From Clostridiales bacterium (lineage in GTDB: Bacteria > Bacillota > Clostridia > Saccharofermentanales > Saccharofermentanaceae), in contig JAFWPB010000007.1 of the NCBI GenBank assembly GCA_017545245.1, forward strand, positions 1 to 64,000: a stretch of DNA of 64,000 nt. The letters run 5' to 3'. The notes under the pieces are model-generated. The model made no database searches. It was given only the letters and a program-made list of their open reading frames with translations, and was not told where the DNA came from. The position numbers were made by a program, and so were the translations under genes. Shown here in pieces: positions 16,641 to 24,883 of the stretch; within the stretch, counting starts at the first letter, position 1, and each line of letters starts with the position of its first letter.

Positions 16641-17721
16641 AGCCGGCCTCCTTCAGAAGCGCATAGGCTTCCACCGCTTCTTTTGCCGTACCCAGAAGCA
16701 GGCTCACCTGACCGCCTTCGTATGTACGGAAGTTGCGGATGTTGATGTTTCGGATATTGATGTTGCCCTTGCCGAGGATGGCCGTGATGCGGGCCAGCTC
16801 ACCGGGTTTATCGTCGACATAGACTGTCAGCATGGACGAAGCTTCCAGCGCGCCACGCAGGTTTGAATCGAGGTGGTCGCGGTAGCAGGCGCCCTGCATG
16901 AAGAGTTTCTCCAGTGCTGCCTGATCGTCTTTTTCAAGTGTCTCTTTCCATGTGGAAAGGAGGTCGATGTACTTTTCCAGAACCGGCAGAAGCGCCTCTC
17001 TGGAATTTTCCGTGATGCCTGCCCAGAGTTTCGCATCCGAAGAAGCGATACGGGTAATGTCGCGGAAACCACCGGCCGCCATACGGGAGATGGCACCGTC
17101 ATCGATGTTGGCCATGAGAAGCGAAAGGCTGCTGGCCACGATATGCGGAAGATGTGATACCGCTGCCACACGTTCGTCATGTTCTTTAGCCGACATACGC
17201 ATCGGTATCGCGCCGATTCCACGGATCAGTTTTTCAAAGTCATCCAGCATCGTCACCGATACCGTACACTGGTCCGGAATACAGATCACGTAAAGTGCAT
17301 TTTCAAAGAGGGATTCGCTGCTGCATGCATAACCATGACGCTCGGAACCGGCCATCGGGTGACCACCCACGAAATTCGGAAGTGTGATTGCTTCCATGAC
17401 CGGACGCTTGACCGATCCTACATCGGAGATCAAGCCGATGTCCAACGTTTTCAGTGTCGGCTCCATCTTCTTGATCGCGTCGATCGGCGCACAAAGGACG
17501 ACCAGATCGCATCCACCCAGGATAGATAAGTCGTCCTTGGAAAATGAGGAGATCACTCCTTCTTTGACTGCCAGTTCACCGGAAGCCTGATCCGGCTCTA
17601 CTGCAACGATTTCATCCACATCAGTACGGCGCTTCAGTGCTTTTGCCAAAGAACCACCGATCAGGCCGAGACCCACGATACCGACCTTCTTGATCTCCGT
17701 GGATTTTCTATCCTCTTGCAT
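16627..17721 (-). CDS. tyrA: Prephenate dehydrogenase with C-terminal ACT domain
   Basis: 364 residues. The NAD-binding loop VGIVGLGLIGGSLAKAL starts near residue 13; GGHPMAGSERHG and HDERVAAVSHLPH are the substrate-binding core; residues from about 290 form an ACT domain (YVDDKPGELARITAILGKGNINI) that usually binds the end product tyrosine for feedback. It oxidises prephenate to 4-hydroxyphenylpyruvate. I use the ATG at 17721, 9 bases after AGAGAGG; the ATG at 17754 lies within the -10 hexamer and cannot be translated. It is the first gene of the operon, followed by the aroE-aroK fusion with a 14-base overlap. Confidence 0.95.
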   Translation of the reverse strand: MQEDRKSTEIKKVGIVGLGLIGGSLAKALKRRTDVDEIVAVEPDQASGELAVKEGVISSFSKDDLSILGGCDLVVLCAPIDAIKKMEPTLKTLDIGLISDVGSVKRPVMEAITLPNFVGGHPMAGSERHGYACSSESLFENALYVICIPDQCTVSVTMLDDFEKLIRGIGAIPMRMSAKEHDERVAAVSHLPHIVASSLSLLMANIDDGAISRMAAGGFRDITRIASSDAKLWAGITENSREALLPVLEKYIDLLSTWKETLEKDDQAALEKLFMQGACYRDHLDSNLRGALEASSMLTVYVDDKPGELARITAILGKGNINIRNINIRNFRTYEGGQVSLLLGTAKEAVEAYALLKEAGYECD

Positions 17722-17752
17722 GCGAAAATACCTCTCTTTTTCAAGTAGGTCC

Positions 17753-17761
17753 ATTATAGCA
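17753..17761 (-). promoter_or_regulatory. Extended -10 promoter of the aromatic amino acid operon
   Basis: Read on the minus strand, TGCTATAAT occupies 17761-17753: a perfect -10 with the TG extension and no convincing -35 (a CTGTCA 19 bases upstream). Transcription would begin near 17746, 25 bases before the tyrA start. Confidence 0.7.
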
Positions 17762-17836
17762 TGAAGGCGCGTGATTCTGACAGTTTTACACTGTCGGGCT
17801 ACGAAATTCAGCAGGTTTCGCTAACGTTATGCATCG

Positions 17837-20308
17837 TTACTTACTTTCTGCAATGATCAGGGCCACCCGGTTCTGTATCGTCGCTGCCACATCCTTCGCA
17901 TTCTTTTGTCCGGCAAAGTAAGCCGAGGCCTCTTCGTTGATCACGGAAAGGATGTCAGGATACGACACATATTTGGTATGTACATTCTCGATCATAGTGA
18001 TCCATGTCTTTGCTTTTTCCTCGTCCAGCGGAGCACTGCCATGCGTCTTCGGATCCGGGCTCTGCGCGGCTCTTGCATGGTAATTATCTATGTCCACCGT
18101 ATTCTGTGCATCGACTGCACTTCGAAGGATCGAAGCACCTTCATGCTTGTTCTTTGGTGCCAAAGAAAGCAGATAGCGGACAAAATCCCACGCTTCGTCC
18201 TGGTGACGGGAAAACGCGGAAATACCGACAGAAAGCGCCGCACGTGCAGAGAATCCTTTTCCCTCCGCCGTAGGATAACCGAGGAACGTAACATTGCCCT
18301 GATTCACATCGCAATAACGTCCATATGAATTCGCCAGAGAGGCAAAACGGTATTCGTTCATAGCGCAGATCCCGAGCGTGATTGCATTCGCGTCAGGCGA
18401 GTGGTAAGACTCATCGTCCAGTTCTTCGCGGTTATTGCGGCTCACTTCGCACTTTTTCGCGACCTCCAGAAGCGTAGCGAATTCGTCTGAATCAAAGGAG
18501 ACTTCGCCCGTATCGTAGTTCACAAAATGACTCATGTCTCCGGAAACCATATCGTCCAGAAAATGCTGGGACGTTATGCTGTAAAAAGCCGTCATATCAG
18601 AAGGCAGTGAGGAAAGAAAGCTACTGTATTCCGAATAGGTCCAGCCGGTCCGTTCTCCACAATATTCTTTGTTTCCGACCAATCCGTACACATAGAATGT
18701 CAGTGGCATCTGGTACAATTTTCCGTTTGTTTCAAAAGCACGCATCACGTTGTCAAAATACAAACTCCGGTCGATCCCGTTCGTGCTGTCGATATATGTA
18801 TTCAGATCTATCAGGACCTTCTCGTTTTCAAATTCACCGAAGTCCGTAAAATTCATGACGATATCCGGACCCGTTCCGGAACGCATCGCTTCAAAAACTT
18901 TGTAACCGACATCGGCACTCGCTTGGAACGGAGGCAATGTCCGGTCGATCTCGTCCGCATAGTCATAGAGCATGACACGAGCTTTGGCTCCGGTCTGTTG
19001 GTTGTACTCCACTACCTGGTCGATCAGTTCTTCGGAATTCACACCATAGGCCGCAAGATGCAGCAGTGCTTTTCCCGCATGTGGATTCTTTGCAGCCCGC
19101 TGGAAATGGATAAGCTTATACGACCCTTCTTCCTGACTGCCCTCCACTCTCGTCGGTTCCTGGAAAAATGCCATCTCGTCGGAATTCATCACTCTGCAGG
19201 ATCGTTCATCCAGACGTTTGCAGTTTACATCAGTCTCATTCCAGTTGATGAGTGCTTCTCGCGTACCGGTAATAATGTCTACCTTCACCACACCATTGGC
19301 TCCAATGCCGTATATGCCGTCTTCTCCCGGGAAAAGAACACTCGGCACATTCGGTGAAAGCGCTTCTCTGCTTCCGATCGGGTTTCCGCTATTGATATCC
19401 ATCTCCTGGATCGTCCGCTCGGAAACATTCTGATCACCGGATTCCGTGATCTTATTAAATATGCAGTAAAGTTTTCCGTTTTCGTAGAAGACTCCCTCGA
19501 TCCTTCCGGTCTCCATCGTTGTCATGGAGTCGTTCGACACCTGCCAGATCAGGTTTGCATCCTTATCCATCAGCATGGTCATATAATCTTCCATAAAGAG
19601 GAGGCGGCCATCCGGCAGCACAGCATATTGTCCTGTTAACGGCATATTCTGCATCCCCTGTATAGGTTTTTTCTCCAGCATTTCGCCTTTACTGTCGAAG
19701 ATAAATACGAAAGGTTCTATCTTTATGTCATCGCCTTCAAAAGTTACTTGGGCAAAGAACATGCCGAGTCTTCCGTCTGAAAACTCAAATACTCTTCCAT
19801 ATGTGGGCAGATTCAGAGCATCATCGCCGCTCAACGTAAAGAGATACTCGCCGGCGCTGCTGAAGATTGCCCATCCTTCGATATAGTATTTCCCTGCGAT
19901 CAATTCCTGATATTTGGATGTATCCTGGGGAAACTGCATCTGGTCGACCTGTTTCTGGATCTCATCCGGCAAAACGTACTGCACGTGATACTGCTGTGCG
20001 ATATATTTCCCGGCAAAAATCGGGGCACCGTGAAGGCTTGAATATTCCACTTTCAGATCCGGATCCTTCGGGACATCAAGGATCACTTCTGAAGCCGCAA
20101 AAAACGGGTCATCTTCCTTCACCAGATCCGCGTTGTAGTCAACGTTATTATTCGGGTTCTCCGTGTTGTCACCACTTACGACCTTGTTGGTTGTCGAAGC
20201 ATCTGTGTTCTTTGGATCCGTAGTATTCTCCGGATCCTTCTTTCCGCATCCACAAGACGCAATCATTAATGCTGCCATGAAAAATGCTGCGATTCTTCTA
20301 TGCTTCAT
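17837..20308 (-). CDS. Large extracellular solute-binding lipoprotein, copy 1
   Basis: An 823-residue lipoprotein. The signal peptide ends in the lipobox MIASCGC (Cys about residue 20), followed by an Asp/Asn/Thr-rich linker. Residues of about 60-390 are beta-rich with recurrent sensor-like strands (for example GEYLFTLSGDD, GRLLFMEDYM) and resemble a propeller-type domain. Residues of about 400-800 match the family 1 ABC solute-binding fold: GTGPDIVMNFTDFGEF, FETNGKLYQMP and SVGISAFSRHQDEAWDFVRYLL. No permease or ATPase gene is nearby, so it may serve a distant transporter or act as a receptor. The ligand is unknown. It is downstream of its paralogue by 33 bases, with GGGGAGGA upstream of the ATG. 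Confidence 0.85.
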   Translation of the reverse strand: MKHRRIAAFFMAALMIASCGCGKKDPENTTDPKNTDASTTNKVVSGDNTENPNNNVDYNADLVKEDDPFFAASEVILDVPKDPDLKVEYSSLHGAPIFAGKYIAQQYHVQYVLPDEIQKQVDQMQFPQDTSKYQELIAGKYYIEGWAIFSSAGEYLFTLSGDDALNLPTYGRVFEFSDGRLGMFFAQVTFEGDDIKIEPFVFIFDSKGEMLEKKPIQGMQNMPLTGQYAVLPDGRLLFMEDYMTMLMDKDANLIWQVSNDSMTTMETGRIEGVFYENGKLYCIFNKITESGDQNVSERTIQEMDINSGNPIGSREALSPNVPSVLFPGEDGIYGIGANGVVKVDIITGTREALINWNETDVNCKRLDERSCRVMNSDEMAFFQEPTRVEGSQEEGSYKLIHFQRAAKNPHAGKALLHLAAYGVNSEELIDQVVEYNQQTGAKARVMLYDYADEIDRTLPPFQASADVGYKVFEAMRSGTGPDIVMNFTDFGEFENEKVLIDLNTYIDSTNGIDRSLYFDNVMRAFETNGKLYQMPLTFYVYGLVGNKEYCGERTGWTYSEYSSFLSSLPSDMTAFYSITSQHFLDDMVSGDMSHFVNYDTGEVSFDSDEFATLLEVAKKCEVSRNNREELDDESYHSPDANAITLGICAMNEYRFASLANSYGRYCDVNQGNVTFLGYPTAEGKGFSARAALSVGISAFSRHQDEAWDFVRYLLSLAPKNKHEGASILRSAVDAQNTVDIDNYHARAAQSPDPKTHGSAPLDEEKAKTWITMIENVHTKYVSYPDILSVINEEASAYFAGQKNAKDVAATIQNRVALIIAESK

Positions 20309-20341
20309 ACCCCAAAGTCCTCCCCGAAAAAACTGTTCGAC

Positions 20342-22780
20342 CTATCCTCTCTCTTTCACGACTGTCGCCGCACGGTTTTGGATATTCTTGACCACATCTT
20401 CGATCGAGCGCTGACCGTGAAGATATCCCGGAACTTCTTCCTTGATGATCAGCAATATCGACATATCCAGATTACTGCAGGTATGGATATCGTCAAGCAC
20501 CGAGAGAAGTTCAGAAACCATCTTGTTATCCAGTTTCGGCAAAGATTTTATATAGTCAGCATCATAGGAAGTATGCTTCAAGGAATCCTCATATCTGCTC
20601 AATTCTTCCTTCAGTTTTTCCTCACAGGATGCCCGGCATACCGGCAGCATATTCGTCTCGATCGCGATCCTCGTCATTACCTCTTTTCCGAAGAGATACT
20701 TCACAAAATCCCACGCTTCTTCCTGATACCGGGAAGCCTTTGAAATGCCGACACTCATGCCATAGGAGAAACTCATACTGCCTTCTTCGGAACTCGGATT
20801 GCCGACAAATATGATCTCCCCGTCGTCTGAACCGGTCACATAAGCATAGTGCATCAGCTGGCTGACCTCGGCCTGTGCAGTTGCCGTCAGGCCTATCGCG
20901 GCCATCTCGCGGTCAAGGATATATCTGTTTTCAAAGCCTTCGATATTAGTGCGGCTCTCGAAGATCTGGTCGAGCGTCCGCATGGAGCCATGTTCCTTCA
21001 CGACTTCGAGAATCTTGGCAAACTCCGGATCGTCAAAATGCACTTCTTTCTTATCGTAGTCCACGAATCTCCGCATCGAACTCTGAAGAAGCTGTTCCAG
21101 AAGATCGCTCCATGTCGTCTCCGGGATCATGGTCACATTCTCCGGGAGATTCTTTGAAGCATTTTTGAAATCGTCAAATGTCCACTTCTGCGGATTCCCG
21201 ATATATTTTGAGTTTCCGATCATGCCTGTCATTCTGAAGGTGATCGGCATTTGGAAGAGTTTTCCGTTGGTCTCGGAAGCGCGGAAAACATTATCGAAAT
21301 ACTCGCTGCGGTTGAGCCCCTCTTTGCCATCAAGAAGCGTATTCAGATCCAGAAGGACTGTCTCGTTGTTAAACTGGCTGTATTCTCCGAAATTCATCAG
21401 AATATCCGGTCCCGATCCCGAAAGAAGGTCCAGGAATAACTTGTCCGTAGTTTCTGATATAAACTTGTCCCGCTCCTCCCACGTGGTGGGCAAGATCCCA
21501 TTGTCAAAATAATTCTTAAAAACGATCCTGGCTTTCCGGTTTTCGTCACGATTATATTCGTTCAGGTATTTGAGAAAAGCACTCGCGGCGGATGCGTCCG
21601 GACCCGCGATCGTGATGATCTTTTTCCCCGCATGCGGATTCTTCTCCGCTTTTGTGAGGTGGAGAAGATAAATCTTTATGCTTTCCGGAGAAGTCAGGTA
21701 TTCATCCCGGTTATCCTCCATACGAACGACAAAAAGTTCCCGCTCCGAAGCAATACGATACTCCGTTATTCCAGAATAATTGCAGTCTGTATCTGCCCAT
21801 CTCAGGAATGGTTCTTTTTCGAAAGTCTGAAGGTTTCTGATCCTGTCAAAACCATTGGATGCTACCTGGAATATCCCGGTTTCTTCAGGTTTCAGGTAAT
21901 AGATATCCATGCCGGCCGGAAGGCGGATCTGGTTTTTTCCGAGAGAGAGCGGGGCGGTACCGATCTCAAGAAGATAGTAGTAAGAGGGATCACTTTCACT
22001 CATAGGTGTGTGATAACATCCGAGATAGTATTTTCCATCCTGACACACGATCTTGTACTGACTCTCCTGCGCCTTAACCGAACCCAGACATTTTCCGGTC
22101 TTATCAAACATGACCACACCGGAAAGTCCGGCACAAAGGAAATTCCCGTTTTCCATTTCTACTGTGGAAAGCGTATAGGCATAGGGAGAATCCTTCATTT
22201 CCGGGATAGAACTGTTATCCAGTTTGATCTCTTTTCCGATCTTTCCTTCTGCCGTGATTTCTTTCAGCGCGTTATGTATATCATAATCCGGCGCTTCTCC
22301 AAAAGAGGAGGTAACCAGATACTGCGTGCCGTCCTTGCCACATAGTGCACTTGTCACCGTTCCGGCTTCCCGTTCCGGGAGAAATCCCAGATAATTTCCG
22401 GAAAGGTCATACACCAGAAAGCCATTTTTCTGATAGTCTGCCATTTCCAAGAACAAAGCGCTGACCTCCTCATCCGAGAAAGACAACGGATTGCTTTGAT
22501 ATTTGTTGATACGTTTCTGGAAATCTTCCGGGTATTGGTATTGTTCGAGAATTTCGACCAACACAAGATTATTCAAGATAAATACTTTGTCGAAATTCCT
22601 CTGTTCTAGTACAAGGTCATCAGATTTGGGATAAAGCAACTCGATTTCCTGTGATTCGAAATACGGGTCATCTTCCTTCACGACGCCTGCGGCTTCTGTC
22701 TTTTTCTTACATGCACAAAGTGAAAACGGAATAGAAATGCTGATTGCCAGTGCAAGCAACCTGTTGCTGAATCGGCTCAT
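20342..22780 (-). CDS. Large extracellular solute-binding lipoprotein, copy 2
   Basis: An 812-residue paralogue of the next gene downstream, with the same architecture: lipobox FSLCAC, a leading VKEDDPYFESQEIELLYPKS segment shared with copy 1, a beta-rich N-terminal half, then a solute-binding domain (GSGPDILMNFGEYSQF, SETNGKLFQMP, SVGISKASRYQEEAWDFVKYLF). The start at 22780 has GGAGGT 6 bases upstream; the in-frame ATG at 22843 would precede it by 21 residues that are not a signal peptide. It is first gene of the pair, divergent from the EamA-type transporter. The function is probably ligand binding at the cell surface; the ligand is unknown. Confidence 0.85.
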   Translation of the reverse strand: MSRFSNRLLALAISISIPFSLCACKKKTEAAGVVKEDDPYFESQEIELLYPKSDDLVLEQRNFDKVFILNNLVLVEILEQYQYPEDFQKRINKYQSNPLSFSDEEVSALFLEMADYQKNGFLVYDLSGNYLGFLPEREAGTVTSALCGKDGTQYLVTSSFGEAPDYDIHNALKEITAEGKIGKEIKLDNSSIPEMKDSPYAYTLSTVEMENGNFLCAGLSGVVMFDKTGKCLGSVKAQESQYKIVCQDGKYYLGCYHTPMSESDPSYYYLLEIGTAPLSLGKNQIRLPAGMDIYYLKPEETGIFQVASNGFDRIRNLQTFEKEPFLRWADTDCNYSGITEYRIASERELFVVRMEDNRDEYLTSPESIKIYLLHLTKAEKNPHAGKKIITIAGPDASAASAFLKYLNEYNRDENRKARIVFKNYFDNGILPTTWEERDKFISETTDKLFLDLLSGSGPDILMNFGEYSQFNNETVLLDLNTLLDGKEGLNRSEYFDNVFRASETNGKLFQMPITFRMTGMIGNSKYIGNPQKWTFDDFKNASKNLPENVTMIPETTWSDLLEQLLQSSMRRFVDYDKKEVHFDDPEFAKILEVVKEHGSMRTLDQIFESRTNIEGFENRYILDREMAAIGLTATAQAEVSQLMHYAYVTGSDDGEIIFVGNPSSEEGSMSFSYGMSVGISKASRYQEEAWDFVKYLFGKEVMTRIAIETNMLPVCRASCEEKLKEELSRYEDSLKHTSYDADYIKSLPKLDNKMVSELLSVLDDIHTCSNLDMSILLIIKEEVPGYLHGQRSIEDVVKNIQNRAATVVKERG

Positions 22781-22941
22781 AAAACAACCTCCACACACTA
22801 TCAACCCTACCATAGTCATTGTACATGAAAACAGTTCATCCAAAATTACAAAGTCGTCACGAAAAGCACTTGTATGAAGGATTTCGTTAATCTGACTATA
22901 CTCTTTTCATTTACAAAAGCACTTGTCCTGTACTATTATTA

Positions 22942-22995
22942 CCAGGGTCTGCCTGGAACAATCATCTGGTGTGCTGTTTTCCGGATATCAGGCAG
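22942..22995 (+). promoter_or_regulatory. Leader with mutually exclusive helices before the EamA-type transporter
   Basis: In the leader of the transporter gene, CCAGG (22942-22946) can pair with CCTGG (22952-22956), while CTGCCTG (22949-22955) can instead pair perfectly with CAGGCAG (22989-22995), enclosing a second hairpin ATCTGG/CCGGAT (22964-22969, 22981-22986). The alternative helix ends about 20 bases before the ribosome site. This is compatible with a regulatory switch but matches no riboswitch class that I recognise. The whole gap 22781-23026 also contains two copies of AAAAGCACTTGT 53 bases apart. Confidence 0.35.
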
Positions 22996-23026
22996 GATCA
23001 GCATCTTTTTGAAAGGAACCTTCTTC

Positions 23027-23986
23027 ATGACCTGGATACTTCTGACATTGGTATATGGTTTACTTAAGGGCGGCCGCGAGATCGCCAAGAAGAAATCCAT
23101 GAACAAAAACACGGTCATGGAAGTACTCCTGATCTACACCTTGATCGGGTTCCTGATGGTCGTTCCACGCGCACCTCATGCTATGGGACTTCCTTTGGAA
23201 TACTATGGTCTCATTGCTATCAAATCCTTCGTGATCTTCCTGGCCTGGATCTTAAGTTTCCGTGCATTAAAGCACCTTCCGGTCAGCCTCTACGGTATCC
23301 TCGATCTTTCCCGTGTGCTGCTTGCCACACTTCTCGGTGTCTTCGTCCTGCATGAAGTTCTGGTCTGGAATCAAGTTCTCGGCCTTGCTCTCGTTGCCTT
23401 CGGTCTTCTCGCTTTGAAGTTCCGCATTTTCGGGAAGAAAAAACCTGACTCGGCTTCAGAAAACAAGACTGAAGAAAACCATGCTGAAGCATCTGATATA
23501 TCATCCGGAAAAGCTCCTGATAAAGCTTCATCAAAAGCACCGGCCGAGGGTTCCGGAAATCTCACAAAGTTCGTCCTCATGGCTTTCGGTTCCTGTCTTC
23601 TCAACGCCGTCTCCGGACTTATGGACAAGATTCTCATGAAGTCGATCAGCGGCGCCCAGCTCCAGTTCTGGTACATGCTTTTCCTTCTGCTTTTCTACCT
23701 CGCATATGTTGTAATCACAAAAACCAGGATCTCCAGCACCGTCTGGAAAAACGGCTGGATCTGGATCCTGGCTCTCATGTTTGTTATTGGTGACGCCGCT
23801 CTCTTTGCCGCTAACGGAATATCCGGCAGCCGCGTCACGGTCATGACGCTCATCAAGCAGAGCGGCTGTTTCGTCACCATCGCCGGGGGCAAGTTCTTTT
23901 TCCACGAGAAAGACATCGGTTACCGCGTCTTCTGTGCCTCCATCATCTTTTGCGGTATTCTCCTGAGCGTCCTGCCCCTCGCATAA
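23027..23986 (+). CDS. EamA/DMT-family transporter
   Basis: A 319-residue membrane protein with about ten helices in two five-helix halves, each carrying the EamA pattern (GILDLSRVLLATLLGVFVLHEVLVWNQVLGLALVAFGLLALK in part, and GSRVTVMTLIKQSGCF with FFHEKDIGYRV in the second). The halves are linked by a hydrophilic segment of about 45 residues rich in Ser, Lys and Glu (about 148-185). The DMT superfamily moves small metabolites; the substrate is unknown. The start at 23027 follows AAGGA by 9 bases; extending further upstream would consume the structured leader. It is divergent from the lipoprotein pair. Confidence 0.85.
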   Translation: MTWILLTLVYGLLKGGREIAKKKSMNKNTVMEVLLIYTLIGFLMVVPRAPHAMGLPLEYYGLIAIKSFVIFLAWILSFRALKHLPVSLYGILDLSRVLLATLLGVFVLHEVLVWNQVLGLALVAFGLLALKFRIFGKKKPDSASENKTEENHAEASDISSGKAPDKASSKAPAEGSGNLTKFVLMAFGSCLLNAVSGLMDKILMKSISGAQLQFWYMLFLLLFYLAYVVITKTRISSTVWKNGWIWILALMFVIGDAALFAANGISGSRVTVMTLIKQSGCFVTIAGGKFFFHEKDIGYRVFCASIIFCGILLSVLPLA

Positions 23987-24034
23987 GGAACGCTTCTGCC
24001 GCTTGACGCCATCGACTCACAAAATCAGGCGTTT

Positions 24035-24688
24035 TTATCCTCTGCTCTCGAAATCCTCGTCGATCGCGGCGCGCCAGGAAGCATCCATCTTACCCTTTTT
24101 TCTCACGCTCGAAAGTGCCTGTCCCATGCACGCGAAGTTGATGGCTGTGCCGGCCGCATCGCAGTGGTAATTCACCGCACGCTCTTCATCAATGCCGAAG
24201 CTTTTCGCTGTGCTGACTGCATCGATATTGGCACCCAGGAAAAGGAACTCCCATCCTGCTTCCTTCTTCGCCTCGATCATCTTCTTGACCTTCTCCGAAG
24301 AATACTTCCGGCTGCTGTTCTCCATGCCATCCGTCGTGATCACGAATACCGTGTGCGCTGGCACATCTTCTTTTCTCACATACTTATGGATCCCGGCGAT
24401 GTGCTCGATCGTTGATCCCACTGCATCGAGGAGCGCTGTGCTGCCACGTACGAAGTACTCTTTGTCAGTCATATCCTTGATCTCATCGAGCTTCACTCGG
24501 TCATGGATCGTTTCCACTACCGAATCGAAAAGCACTGTTGTAACGAAGCATTCGCCTTCTTCTTTTTTCTGCTTGGCGATCATGGAGTTGAAGCCGCCGA
24601 TCGTGTCACTTTCCAGTCCACCCATGGATCCACTTCTGTCCAGGATAAATACGATTTCTGTGATGTTGTTTTTTGTTTCCTTTGTCAT
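24035..24688 (-). CDS. von Willebrand factor A domain protein
   Basis: A 217-residue cytoplasmic protein consisting of one VWA domain. The metal-ion-dependent adhesion site is intact: DRSGS at residues of about 16-20, a threonine in GSTALLD, and aspartate in TTDGMEN. Such stand-alone VWA proteins are widespread in Firmicutes and phage-like loci, but their role is not established. The start at 24688 has GGAGG 8 bases upstream. A longer in-frame version to 24733 has no ribosome site. It is separated from the upstream EAL gene by a terminator. Confidence 0.85.
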   Translation of the reverse strand: MTKETKNNITEIVFILDRSGSMGGLESDTIGGFNSMIAKQKKEEGECFVTTVLFDSVVETIHDRVKLDEIKDMTDKEYFVRGSTALLDAVGSTIEHIAGIHKYVRKEDVPAHTVFVITTDGMENSSRKYSSEKVKKMIEAKKEAGWEFLFLGANIDAVSTAKSFGIDEERAVNYHCDAAGTAINFACMGQALSSVRKKGKMDASWRAAIDEDFESRG

Positions 24689-24811
24689 GTTCGTTTCCTC
24701 CCTGTATTCTTTTGGCGTCCGGTCCGGTACCACCGGATTCCACGTCCCGGGTGCGTTTCTTTTGTTTCCCGCACCTCTTGCTTACAAGTACATTAAACAA
24801 AAAACGGGCAT

Positions 24812-24843
24812 AAAAAAGGTCGCCTGAAAAGCGACACTTTTTT
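24812..24843. terminator. Terminator downstream of the EAL-domain gene
   Basis: AAAAAAGGTCGC / GCGACACTTTTTT hairpin with A and T runs on both sides, 41 bases past the stop of the minus-strand GGDEF/EAL gene. Confidence 0.75.
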
Positions 24844-24883
24844 CACCTTCTTTTTCAAAGGAAACTTGACTTAAGTAAACTCT

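Noticed and set aside
17779-17795. GACAG/CTGTC hairpin as terminator of the solute-binding gene
   Set aside because: Only five-base arms and no T run; it probably overlaps the upstream edge of the aromatic operon promoter by chance.
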